From Coptis chinensis (taxonomy: Eukaryota; Streptophyta; Magnoliopsida; Ranunculales; Ranunculaceae): DNA of 64,000 nt. The stretch lies in NCBI GenBank assembly GCA_015680905.1, contig CM027380.1, positions 50,132,001-50,196,000 on the forward strand, given 5' to 3'. The translations under genes and the position numbers were made by a program. This document shows positions 54,401-64,000 of the stretch, piece after piece. Within the stretch, counting starts at the first letter, position 1. Each line of letters begins with the position of its first letter. The notes under the pieces were generated by a model. That model was not told the origin of the DNA, searched no databases, and saw nothing but the letters and a program-made list of their open reading frames with translations.

Positions 54401-55769
54401 TGACAATTGAAATTTGATAGTGTAAAAACAGTAGCTCAACACTACTAAACTCATGCAATTCAATTTATATAATACTCTCTAAACATGTTGGTAAGAGGAG
54501 AGTAATCATTTTCAATCCACTCTTGCTTGCACGTACTTGAAACGAATTTAGACTAAACAACTATTCAATAATGAGAGAGCAATTTATAATATGAAAATAG
54601 TAGATAATTATGCTAAAACAGTAGATTTAATTGAGAGAAAGATATAGAGAGAAGTAATCCGCCACGCAATTCGATTGACCATTAGGTTGATTATCGAATT
54701 GCCTATTAATCCCTAGTGAACACCAAGTCGCCTCGGATCAAGGTTTCACTAGATTGAGAGTTAAGCTCCACCACAAATCTCTTTGGTGGTGGCTCGAAAC
54801 TCTAGTTCTCCGTTATGAGCTCTATCTCTAGACACTCACAACGAAGAACTTGAAGTTCTTTATGCAACACAATAAATACTAATGGCTACTCATCCTCACG
54901 TGGATTCATAAACGTAGAACTAAAGCTTTTATTTATGGGAATTAATGGTGGCTACAAACTAATGGGGGTTTACCCACGATTCAATGGAATCATACTAACT
55001 AAATAATTAATATAAGACATAATTGAAAAGATAATAAATTAATTTAAGAACTAAAGCTTTTATTGATGGGAATTAATGGTGGCTACAAACTAAACTACTT
55101 AACCTAAACTAAACTAAACTATTCTAAAGAAAGGGAGAGAGAGAGAACCCTAAATTACAACTAAACTAATGGGGAGGATGGAGAAAATAAATTTAGCCTT
55201 AACCCTCTTTATATAGGAGAGAGTTAGGGTTACATTTTCGTGTATGGGCCGAAAAGGGGGACTTTGGGCCTCTAAAGTGAGCACAAAGTCCATTAGGTTA
55301 AGTCTAAAGAGGCCACAGATGTTGGAAATTACATTATTGCTTTTTTCGTCTACTTTTACAGCTCTGATTGGGACAAGGCTAGGTTCATTGGAAGTCTTAT
55401 TCTGAGCAGGTCGTTTTGACATAAAGTAGGCCTAATTCCGAGGCCTGAGTCCAAAGATACGCCTATTTGAAGTTCTGTTGACTTTTTTATTCTTTTTCTA
55501 CCCGAATTGACTTTGACTTCCCAGCTTTCACTGGGCTTGAAAAAGGCTTTTCTTCATGATTCTTGGGCTTTAAACGTAGATCTTCCTCAGCAATCATCTT
55601 GACTCATTTTTCATGCAAAATAGCATCTTTAAGCACATAATCAACTTCAAGACCTGAAATACACAAAAACATGTAAACAATACAAATTCTTATTTATTAT
55701 AAACAAAATTGGCTTAAATGTAATACTATTAAGGGGTTCGGTTTAAACTACACTTCTAGGTGCTTATCA
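54401..55769 (-). repeat. 5' LTR of the minus-strand Athila element
   Basis: 1369 bp; on the minus strand it begins TGATAAGCACCTAGAAGTG and ends CAATTGTCA. It is collinear with 22188-23514 apart from an extra segment, since a 45-bp block with TTAATGGTGGCTACAAACTA is present twice (near 54917 and 55049). Confidence 0.9.
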
Positions 55770-55774
55770 ACTGT

Positions 55775-56752
55775 CATTAGAATACAATGTGTAATAAGCA
55801 AGCAACTCAGTCTGTTGTAGTTAGTATAAATATTTTTGTTGTAGTTTAGAACTTGGAAAGATGATTGCTGATACTCCAAATAAATTTTAATACAAGTTGT
55901 TGTTTTTTACATGATAATTAATTACTACACACTTAGCTATGTTTAAGATATAATGAACTACTGATGTTTGTACCCAGCATTTTCGTAAGTGTTGGTATGT
56001 ATCCGCATCCAAAGGTGTATTAGAAAGTTAAAGGAATGTACACGTACTAAAGACTAACCACTATTGTTAAATTAGTCGGGTTGTTAAGATTGAATGATCT
56101 GTTTGATATTTCTAATGTATATATCAATATGCTCATATCACATGTATAAGCAATCAAACGAATTTTATATAAATTTCCTATAGATTCAAGCCGTTAATTA
56201 CTTTCTACAAAATTTGACTTATGTTTTGATGCATGCTATTCAAAGCTTTTAGATGCGTGAGGTTTTGAATCTTCAAAGGGCTAAGTTATGGACATCTATT
56301 AATTTGTTCATTATAATTTTGATGTTTAGCCATGAGGGCGCCGGGTGACTTCTAAAGCTTTTAAATGCGGGTTTTCCAATCTTGAAAGAACTAAGTTATG
56401 AACTTTCTAGGTTTGCAAGTTTGTTCTTTAATTTCTTCTCTACCTTTTCTTTATTTTGACTTCTTCATATTTTTGGCATCTCTGCCACACTCTTTAGGGT
56501 GATTAGTATGTATGTATGCTCTTCACTTACTAATTCATCATGTCCTTGCAGAAGCTTTGGCACATGTTACCTTAGGTGGTTTTAAGCATCTAGCTAGCTT
56601 AAATCACATGTTACCACAACTTTTTGAATGACTTGAAGACAAAACATCAAGCTGCACTCACTATGATAGGATATACTGAGTTTTTCATCAATCATCTCCA
56701 CTCTTGGTATGTAACATGAGCTCTATGTATTTTTTTTCCTTTACAAAAGTAT
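55775..56752. other. spacer between the two Athila elements, no gene seen
   Basis: This is the continuation of the DNA that also holds the DnaJ exon. A CCTTGCAG acceptor-like string near 56548 is followed by only short open frames. No DnaJ sequence is recognised. Confidence 0.4.
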
Positions 56753-58243
56753 TGATAAGAGCCCAAAACTGTAGTTTTAACCCCTTAACAATAATACTTT
56801 TAGACAAATTATGCGAGTAATAAATAAGAGTTAATGCTAATTACGTGCTTTTATGTATTTCAGGCATTGAAGTCAATTATGTGGAGAAATGTGTCACTTT
56901 GGCGATATAAAGGAGCAAAGGTTGATTGCTAAGAAGTTCTGTGATTAAAGGCTAAGATTCAAGGAGAAAAAGCCTTTGTAAAGCCCGGTCAGAAGCTGAA
57001 AAGTCAGAGTCAACGCCGGGCAAAGACACAAAAGTCAAAGAAAACTTCCAAAGATCTGTATCTTTGGACTCGTGCCCTCGAATTGATGCACCTTATGTCT
57101 AAACGACTGACTCAGAATGAGATTTCTAATGGTTCAAACCTTGACCCAATTAGAGGAGCAAAAGTAGACAAAAAGCCTATTGAATTCAAATCTAGCTGAA
57201 AAGGGCCCTGTGAACTGAAGAAATTGGGCTTTGGGCTCGATATTACAGCCCAAAACATGGACCCTCAGCCCATGCACGAAAATGTGGATCTGGTCTCCTC
57301 CATTTCCACACACTAGACTTAGCTCTTAAGAATCAATTAGGTTAGGACAGAAGGTAGCCATTAAAGCTTAGTTGTAGATCTAGTTTTTCAATTAATTAAT
57401 TAGTTGTTATTCTTGTTTTAATTTCAGTATTGAATGATTGTTATTTAGTTGTTAGATCAATAAAATATTTAGTTCTTGATAATCTAATTTCGTTTTCCAT
57501 TAATTATTAGCTTCAATTCTTAGATTTACTTATTTGTCATTATTAGTTTAAATCAATTATTGCATGAGTAGTTCCATTTGAGTTTAAATAAGCAAAGTTC
57601 CAATCTTTTTATGATGTCTAGTTTTAATTCATATGGAAATGATAGTTTGATGAATCAAGGCTAAACCTCCATTAGAGGGGTTTGATGAAACCTTGATTGT
57701 GTAGTGTAGAATCGTTGTAAGAGTCTATTCTACTCTAGAAGGTCGTTGATTTGCCATGAGAATGGGTTGGACTTTCTCACATGCTAGTTATGAATTGGTA
57801 GAGATGCCATGTATAATTAGGGATTAGAACGACCAATTCTTACCGTAAGAACGTAAGAATTGGATTACAACAATCTATGCTAGTTTATTAAGTTGGATTC
57901 AAGGCGGATTCAATTCCCTCCTAATTCTTATTCTAGATTCAAACTTTAGTATTCCGTAGCATTTCGTAATTGAATCATTATAATCCCATTATCTTGTTAG
58001 TATAAATTGCTTCGTAGTATAATTCGTAAACCTCTCAATGACTTTGGTAGGATTGATAGTCGTAGAAAACTAGAATGCTAAAGAACTAGGAGTGAAACGA
58101 ATCTTCTATTCTAACTCTACTTCAATAGTATTGAGAGTAGAAATCTTTGATAAGAACTGTTACGTAAAAGAAATAGTTTTACTTTCGTTTGATATTTATT
58201 ATTTATTCAGAGTAAAATTATATTCAATTTTATCGTATTATCA
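56753..58243 (+). repeat. 5' LTR of the plus-strand Athila element
   Basis: 1491 bp from TGATAAGAGCCCAAAACTGT to ...CGTATTATCA. It is closely related to the solo LTR 41871-43426 and more distantly to the LTRs at 22188 and 54401, with which it shares a CAAAGATCTGTATCTTTGGA-like block near 57050. Confidence 0.9.
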
Positions 58244-58245
58244 AA

Positions 58246-58262
58246 TGGCGCTGCTGCCATCT
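58246..58262 (+). promoter_or_regulatory. primer binding site
   Basis: TGGCGCTGCTGCCATCT lies 2 bp after the LTR. The first part fits the tRNA-Asp-type site of Athila elements with mismatches. Confidence 0.65.
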
Positions 58263-58384
58263 TAGTTCCCTTTAGTATTGTTTTCTTTAAAATTGTTAGT
58301 TTTCCAAAGTCCCATAACCCACCCACCCTTGTTTGATTCTCACTGTGGTTGTCTGTTTCAGCACTGAAAACTTTCCTCGCAAAA

Positions 58385-58675
58385 TTACACGGAGCACGAC
58401 CAGCGCCCTGGGCAAGCTAAATTGGAGCGCCACCCGCACCCAAACGCCTGGAACTCCACTTTTTGGCTAAGCGCGACCCGTGCCTTGCCAAGGCAAAACC
58501 CGAGTGCCCCCCGCGCTGAAGCGCCTGGATCTTGAGGTTTTCCCTGAACGCGACCCGTGCCCTACCAAGGCTAACTTCGAACGCAACCCGCGCTCAAACG
58601 CTGGAACTCAAACTTGACCTGAGCGCAACCTGCGCCCTACCTAGGCCCATTCTGAGCGCGATCTGCGCCCTCTGT
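58385..58675 (+). repeat. GC-rich degenerate tandem repeats in the Athila leader
   Basis: Units of about 50-60 bp carry GAGCGCRACCYGCGCCCTA, then CCAAGGC and CGCCTGGAACTC. Five to six copies are seen in a window that is otherwise AT-rich. Confidence 0.75.
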
Positions 58676-59040
58676 TGAAACTACCCGATTTCCACAGGTT
58701 TGTTTCAAACTTCCATTTCTTTCATAGTTTTCAGTGTTCTAACTTGTTATACACACTGAGCACGCGTAAAAAAGACGTTATTCCTAAGCGAAGCAAGGAG
58801 GCATTCATGTACTCTTTTCTTCTACATCTCGCATCTCCTGTTAGAGGTTCATACTAGCAAATCAGGATTTTTTGGAGTGTTGTTGTGTTTCGTTAAGATT
58901 GGCTTAGCCTTGCATGAGATTAAGGTCAGGTCGAAGAAAAACGCCTAACGTAATCAACCGGCAACGTCAACAAACACGCATTTCTAGTATACCATTCACT
59001 ACACCTCTAGCTAATATACCACACACACCACCTGAAGTAA

Positions 59041-60500
59041 TGGCTGAAGAAAGAGAGTCTCCTCTCTCTACTTTTACAAAGCCTTGAACGATAGCCCTAA
59101 ATCTTGCATCGTTCTATCAGATCCAGTGGGGGATTTCCGAATCCCCCCAAATATATTTAATTTGTTACCCGTTTTTCATGGGTTAGACCATGAAATGCCT
59201 TATCAGAACATGCGTAGGATTAACCAAGTCCTTACTATATTCCACTATCCTACGGTTGGTGCTGAACAAATTAAACTAAGGGTATTTCCTTTCACTTTAG
59301 CCGATAAGGCGGCGTCTTGGTTAACTCGCCTGCCTTAATTCTCAATGGACTTGTGGGCTAAACTTGTTCAACTATTTAGGGAACATTTTTACCCACCACT
59401 GAAGACCGATGAAATGCTTTCCAAGATTCATTTCTTTTGACAGAATCCTCATGAATCATTTTCAGAGGCTTGGAATCATTTCACCGATCTTCTTATAGAG
59501 TGTCCACACCATAATCTCACGAAAGACACGCTAGTTCGTGCATTTTTCAAAAGACTTCTACACCACTATAAAGAAGTTCTTGACATAATGAATCGGGATA
59601 GTTTCCTAAGTAAGGGAGCCTCAGAGGCATATAAATTTTTAGAAGATCAAACTAAGCGTAATAATAACTGGGGGGTAGTGACGATTTCTCCAGTTCAGCT
59701 AGTTCTTCTACAACAGTTAAAGCCGCCGGTATGTTTGAGATGAAATCCGATCCAGAACTTAAAAATTTAATCGAATCTCTAACTAAAAAGGTAGAGGCTA
59801 TTTCTGTTCAACAAACGCCTATCCCCGTCATGAATGTCAACTCCAATCCATGTAATCTCTGTTTGAGTCCAGAGCATCCCGACTCCTATTGTCCTCTCGC
59901 CTATGAACAACAACAATCACAACAAGATAATGTTTGCTCGATTAATAGTTATCCTATTCCTAACGCCCCTTGGAGACAACATCCCAACTTCAGTTGGAGA
60001 AATAATCAACAAGTAGCACCTCCAGGATTTAATAATCAAAATGTTAGGCCAGCAAACAATTATAACCAAGGCCCACCATGACAAGGTCAAGGATAAGGTC
60101 AGGGTAATTATAATTATAACAACCAAGCTCAACCACGACAAAGACAAGGTCAGGGTAATTATAATATTTATAACAATAATAATTATAATACTAATAGAGT
60201 TATCGTTCCGGTTAATAATAATAACTATCAAAATCCACCAATTAATAATCAACGTGACATAGTTCCTGTCACACAACTAGTAGCAAATACTACTCCACAA
60301 CCGGATCGTTTTGATACTTTTATGCAATCTCAACAACAGATTTTACAAGCCATCCAACTTTCCTTACAGCAGTTAGCTCAAGAGAAAGTATAACCCAAAG
60401 GTGTGTTTCCAGGTCAAGCGATAGCTAATCCTAAAATAACAAACACAGCCTTTGAGGTGAATGGTAATACTAGTACGGAAAATGCAAACGTAGGTGAGCT
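59041..60500 (+). pseudogene. Athila gag, plus-strand element
   Basis: The likely start is ATG at 59041 (MAEERESPLSTFTK). A frameshift near 59083 leads into VGDFRIPPNIFNLLPVFHGL and FPFTLADKAASWLT (59084-59338). A stop follows at 59336-59338, then YPPLKTDEM and FSEAWNHFTDLLIECPHH. After another frame change 59731-60081 holds the zinc knuckle CNLCLSPEHPDSYC and a Gln/Asn/Pro-rich tail. The Asn/Gln-rich segment 60080-60270 has AATTATAAT-type tandem repeats. Same layout as 51613-53327 on the minus strand. Confidence 0.85.
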
Positions 60501-60502
60501 AA

Positions 60503-61126
60503 ATGCCATCAGTTGATAACAAAGTAATTATGCCTATAGTTACCCCACCAGTTGTCCCTACACCGGAGATTAAACTAGATACCATAATAGAAACTGAAGA
60601 GCCTACCCCTATAGAGGTACCAGTTAAACCACAACCTAAGAAACAGAAAGCAAAGGTTAGACATCTAGTTGATCCATACACTAAATATAGAGAGAAACCA
60701 CCGTTTCCCCAGAAATTAGCTATGTTAAATAGGGATACAAATTTTGATGAGATTAGGGAAGTTTTTAAAAATCTAACAATAAACTTACCTTTTCTAGACG
60801 CAATTAAAAAATTACCTCACCATGCTAAGTTTCTCAAAGAGTTGTGCACTAAAAGGCGTAAGACAAATATTCCTAAAGACGCCTTTTTAACTTAACAGTT
60901 TCCAACTTTAACGGAACACAATGGAATCGTTAAGTACAAGGACCCTGGTCGTCCCACTGTACAATGCACCTTAGGAGATTCCCACACGACGACCGCTTTA
61001 CTAGACCTGGGGGCGAGTGTTAACTTACTCCCGTATTATCTATACAAACAAATAGGTCTACAAGAGATGCAACCTACTAAAATTACGTTGCAATTAGGGG
61101 ATTGATCTATTAAGTACCCTAAGGGT
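60503..61126 (+). pseudogene. Athila linker and aspartic protease
   Basis: The frame from 60503 reads Pro/Glu-rich VPTPEIKLDTIIETEEPTPI, then NLPFLDAIKKLPHHAKFLKE. After a TAA at 60893-60895 it continues with YKDPGRPTVQCTLGD, the protease active site LLDLGASVNLLP (Asp at 61004) and IKYPKGVVENVLV. A TGA lies near 61102. The protease processes Gag-Pol. It is in frame with the RT ORF downstream. Confidence 0.85.
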
Positions 61127-62728
61127 GTGGTTGAAAATGTGCTTGTTAAGGCCCAGAATTTCTACTATCCTGCTGATTTTGTTATCCTCGATACAGAAGT
61201 CGCTAACGACTCTGTTCTGATCATCTTAGGGCGTCCCTTCTTGGCGACTGCCAACGCGCTTATACACTGCCACGATGGTTCGATGTCTTTGTCTTTTGGC
61301 AATCTTTTGGTTGAGGTAAATGTTTTTAAAATGACGAAACAGTTACCAGATTCATCTATAGATGGAGAGGTTAGCATGATTGAGAGCTTAGCTCAAGATT
61401 ACTTTAATAACATGTTTCCAGAAAACCATATGCATAAATTCCTTTCTTTTGGAAGTTCAGATTTTGTTGATGACTCCTACGTAGAGGAAGTCAACACCAT
61501 CTTCGAGTCTACACAAATCGTGGACCCTTCGGTTGCTCCATATGCAAAGTTTGAAGACCTGCTGCCTAAGCAAGTATTCATTAGTCAATATGAGGACCCT
61601 CCAGAAGCATTTATCGATATTCCTTCCACCCCGGTGCTTAAACCTCTTCCTCCTGAGTTAAAATATATTCAACTTGATCCGGATGGTAGTCATCCGGTAA
61701 TTATATCTTCTCTATTATCTAAGGAGGAAGAGACACGGTTGATCAGGGTGATTAGGGTACATCGTTCTGCGATTGGTTGGTCCCTAGCCGACATTAAGGG
61801 AATTAACCCTAATGTATGCACTTATCGTATCCATTTGGAGGATAACACAAAGACTTCTCGCGAACCTCAGCGTCGCTTGAACCCTGCCATTAAAGAGGTG
61901 GTCAGGGAAGAGGTCTTACAGTTACTCGATGCAGGTATCATATACCCAATCTCTGATAGCGAATGGGTAAGTCCCATTCATGTAGTTCCAAAGAAATCAG
62001 GGATTACCATGGTACGTAATGCCAAGGGTGAATATGTTGCCATGCATGGTCCTATGAAATGGAGGATCTGTATTGATTACCGCCGTTTAAATGCAATGAC
62101 ACGAAAGGATCATTTTCCTTTACCCTTTATAGATCAGATGCTTGAACACCTAGCTGGTCATGTTTTTTATTGTTTTTTGGATGGCTACTCTGGCTATTTC
62201 CAAATTATTATTGATATTGATGACCAAGAAAAGACTACCTTCACATGTCCTTTTGGGACATACGCCTATAAACGAATGTCTTTTGGCCTTTGTAATGCTC
62301 CTGGTACCTTCCAGCGGTGTATGCTTCATATATTTAGTGACATGGTAGAGCGTTTCATGGAAGTATTCATGGATGATTTTTCTATCTATGGAGACTCTTT
62401 CACGGACTGCCTGTCTAACCTATCTAAGGTTTTGACACGGTGTGAAGAGAAAAGTTTGGTTTTAAATTGGGAAAAATGTCATTTCATGGTGAAAAAAGGC
62501 ATAGTACTAGGTCACATAGTATCTAGTGATGGCATCGAAGTAGATAAGGCCAAACTAGATAAGATAGCTACTCTACATATACCACAGACTGCCCGTGATA
62601 TTAGAGCCTTTCTAGGCCATGCATGTTTTTATAGGCGCTTTATCAAAGATTTTTCGAAAATAGCTAGGCCGTTAACTAATCTACTTTTAAAGGATGCCAT
62701 CTTTGATTTTAATTTTAACTATAAATAG
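61127..62728 (+). CDS. Athila protease end and reverse transcriptase, 533-codon frame
   Basis: Residues 1-80 finish the protease (ILGRPFLATANALIHC). A spacer of about 100 residues follows. The RT core lies at about 235-440: VVREEVLQLLDAGIIYPISD, WRICIDYRRLNAMTRKDHFP, CFLDGYSGYFQI, MSFGLCNAPGTFQRCM and the catalytic FMDDFSIYG near residue 414, where Athila has Phe instead of Tyr. The connection domain follows (FLGHACFYRRFIKDFS). It makes cDNA from the element RNA. The frame ends at a TAG inside NYK*AFETLK, where the family continues into RNase H. Confidence 0.92.
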   Translation: MVENVLVKAQNFYYPADFVILDTEVANDSVLIILGRPFLATANALIHCHDGSMSLSFGNLLVEVNVFKMTKQLPDSSIDGEVSMIESLAQDYFNNMFPENHMHKFLSFGSSDFVDDSYVEEVNTIFESTQIVDPSVAPYAKFEDLLPKQVFISQYEDPPEAFIDIPSTPVLKPLPPELKYIQLDPDGSHPVIISSLLSKEEETRLIRVIRVHRSAIGWSLADIKGINPNVCTYRIHLEDNTKTSREPQRRLNPAIKEVVREEVLQLLDAGIIYPISDSEWVSPIHVVPKKSGITMVRNAKGEYVAMHGPMKWRICIDYRRLNAMTRKDHFPLPFIDQMLEHLAGHVFYCFLDGYSGYFQIIIDIDDQEKTTFTCPFGTYAYKRMSFGLCNAPGTFQRCMLHIFSDMVERFMEVFMDDFSIYGDSFTDCLSNLSKVLTRCEEKSLVLNWEKCHFMVKKGIVLGHIVSSDGIEVDKAKLDKIATLHIPQTARDIRAFLGHACFYRRFIKDFSKIARPLTNLLLKDAIFDFNFNYK

Positions 62729-63215
62729 GCTTTTGAAACTTTAAAAGCTGACTTAACTTCTACACCCATTATACAACCTCACGATTGGTCTAAACCTTTC
62801 GAACTCATGTGTGATGCTAATGATTATGCGCTTGGTGCCGCTCTTTTGGATTTAAAACTAGATAATAAATCCACTGTTATTTATTATGCTAGTAAAACTC
62901 TAAACGATGCTCAAAGGAATTATACAACTACTGAAAAAGAATTCTTAGCTGTCGTTTATGCTTTAGATAAGTTTCGTCCTTATTTGGTTGGTTATAAGAC
63001 TATAGTTTACATGGACCATGCAGCCCTTAGGTATCTTCTCGCAAAGAAGGATGCTAAGCAGAGATTAATCCGATGGAGTCTTCTCCTGTAAGACTTCACA
63101 TTAAAAATAAAGGACAAACGAGTGGTCAAAAACGTAGTTGCCGACCACTTATCTAGACTTACAAACGACGATGATAGTGATTCTGAGTCCATACCGGACT
63201 TTTTTTTCCTGATGA
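62729..63215 (+). pseudogene. Athila RNase H
   Basis: It continues in the RT frame with [46 protein letters not shown] and [20 protein letters not shown], which contain the RNase H carboxylates. A TAA cuts it at 63089-63091 and the DFTLKIKDKR and VVADHLSRL part follows. A frameshift lies near 63200 in a T-rich run. Confidence 0.85.
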
Positions 63216-64000
63216 GCATCTGTATGCTATTTTTTCTGCACCATGGTATGCTGACATTGTGAATTATTTAGCGTCTGATGTTATTCCTTATGATTGGTCA
63301 AGAAATGAACGTAAGAAGTTCTTGTCCAGAGTTAAGCTATACTACTGGGATGAGCCCTACCTTTTCAAGTATTGTGCGGATCAGATTATTCGTCGTTGTA
63401 TTCCCCAATGGGAATATAATGAGGTTCTCTCATTCTGCCATGACAAAGAGTGTGGTGGCCATTTTAGTGGTATGAAAATAGCTGCTAAAATTCTTCAATG
63501 TGGGTTTTATTGGCCTACTCTCTTTAAAGATGCCCAAGTGCATTGCAAGACGTGCATTCATTGCCAACAACTTGAGCGAAACACAAAGCGTAATATGATG
63601 CCATTAAATCCAATCATGGTGGTAGAAATTTTTGACGTATGGAGAATTGATTTCATGGGTCCCTTTCCAGTTTCCCACAGTTTCATTTATATTCTAGTTG
63701 CCGTGGACTACGTGTCTAAATAGATAGAGGCCATGGCTTGCCGTAACAATGACCATAAGACAGTTGTGTTTTTTGTTAAAGAGTATATTTTCTGTCGATT
63801 TGGCATTCCCAAAGCCATCATTAGTGATGGTGGAACACATTTTTGCAACAGAGTTGTTACATCTCTCGTGAAAAAGTATGGAGTTACAGATAAGGTAGCT
63901 ACTCCATATCATCCACAAACTAATAGAGAAATCAAAAAGATATCAGAAACAATTGTAAATCCAGACAGGAAAGACTTGTCAAAGCGTCTATCTGATGCCT
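63216..64000 (+). pseudogene. Athila integrase, truncated by the window end and lacking the catalytic Glu
   Basis: It resumes with PWYADIVNYLASDVIPYDWS, the zinc-binding H-H-C-C region (FCHDKECGGHFSGMK ... CKTCIHCQQ) and the first Asp in RIDFMGPFPV. A TAG at 63721 replaces an expected Trp (VSK*IEA). The second Asp is in IISDGGTHFCN. Then ATPYHPQTNREIKKI shows that the segment normally carrying the GQ-x-E motif is absent, so the third catalytic residue is lost, apparently by a deletion between two AAT repeats. Confidence 0.85.

Larger units (their letters stand above)
22188..55769 (-). mobile_element. Athila-type Ty3/gypsy element, gag-protease only, expanded to 33.6 kb by nested insertions
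   Basis: On the minus strand the element runs from its 5' LTR (55769-54401) through the primer site, gag and protease to a polypurine tract and 3' LTR (23514-22188). The flanks are ACTAT (22183-22187) and ACTGT (55770-55774), a duplication with one transition. Four insertions interrupt it: CACTA 23872-41489, solo LTR 41871-43426, Tekay-like solo LTR 46197-50649 and MITE 50675-51104. Without these, its own length is about 9.5 kb. Gag and the aspartic protease are recognisable, but RT, RNase H and integrase are absent. It probably depended on a complete relative such as the element at 56753 (inference). Confidence 0.85.
56753..64000 (+). mobile_element. Athila-lineage Ty3/gypsy element, 5' part, runs off the window
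   Basis: The order is 5' LTR, primer site, GC-rich leader, gag, protease, RT, RNase H and integrase, which stops at the window edge within the integrase core. The RT sequence (DHFPLPFIDQMLEHLAGH and the FMDD active site) and the protease DLGAS motif mark the Athila lineage. The five bases before the LTR are AGTAT; the matching duplication lies outside the window. Several stops and frameshifts show that this copy is inactive. Confidence 0.92.

Noticed and set aside
1..64000. tRNA, rRNA or CRISPR-like arrays
   Set aside because: No cloverleaf with a B-box-like GGTTCRANNCC at correct spacing, no conserved rRNA blocks and no regularly spaced repeats were found; tRNA-like strings are only retroelement primer sites.

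Overview
The window is nuclear DNA of a flowering plant, most likely a eudicot. It is AT-rich, has spliceosomal introns, contains fragments of plant genes (a defensin-like peptide, cinnamyl-alcohol-dehydrogenase-type, DnaJ and ATG8) and is otherwise filled with plant LTR retrotransposons, a CACTA transposon and a MITE. No rRNA, tRNA or CRISPR array was seen. Only one cellular gene looks intact: a two-exon defensin-like peptide gene on the minus strand at 2795-3387.

Layout. 1-8390: gene-poor DNA with a tandem repeat near 1.5-2.0 kb, the defensin-like gene, degenerate repeats and one unrecognised 104-codon ORF (5086-5400). 8392-16628: a CAD-family pseudogene whose intron holds a complete but non-autonomous LTR element (9327-16107, duplication CTTAC). 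The 5' leader of that element is a near-perfect inverted repeat with arms of about 1 kb. 16834-18358: an Athila-type solo LTR. 19.4-21.75 kb: remnants of a coiled-coil gene and one orphan DnaJ exon.

22188-55769 is one minus-strand Athila-type element, expanded to 33.6 kb by four insertions: a CACTA transposon (23872-41489), a solo LTR (41871-43426), a 4.45-kb Tekay/Del-like solo LTR (46197-50649) and a 430-bp PIF/Harbinger-like MITE (50675-51104). The CACTA in turn carries captured gene pieces (ATG8 exons and other exon-like segments), a complete Tat-lineage Ty3/gypsy element (26475-36153) and another solo LTR (38041-39614). Boundaries were set by matching LTR or terminal inverted repeat ends and target-site duplications: ATAAG, ATGGC, CCTTG, CGGTT, TAA, and ACTAT/ACTGT for the outermost element.

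The outermost Athila element has gag and protease but no recognisable reverse transcriptase or integrase. At 56753 a separate plus-strand Athila element begins (5' LTR, leader, gag, protease, RT, RNase H, integrase) and runs off the window end.

How the parts work together. The Tat element had a full gag-pol set (protease, RT, two RNase H domains, integrase) and a long antisense ORF with two spliceable introns before its 3' LTR. Most pol genes are now broken, often by TAG or TGA where Gln, Arg or Trp is expected, which fits decay of methylated cytosines. The gag-pro-only Athila element and the inverted-repeat element share their long non-coding 3' region although their LTRs differ, so both may have relied on machinery supplied by autonomous relatives such as the one at 56.7 kb. 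These functional links are inference; the boundaries and reading frames are read from the sequence.
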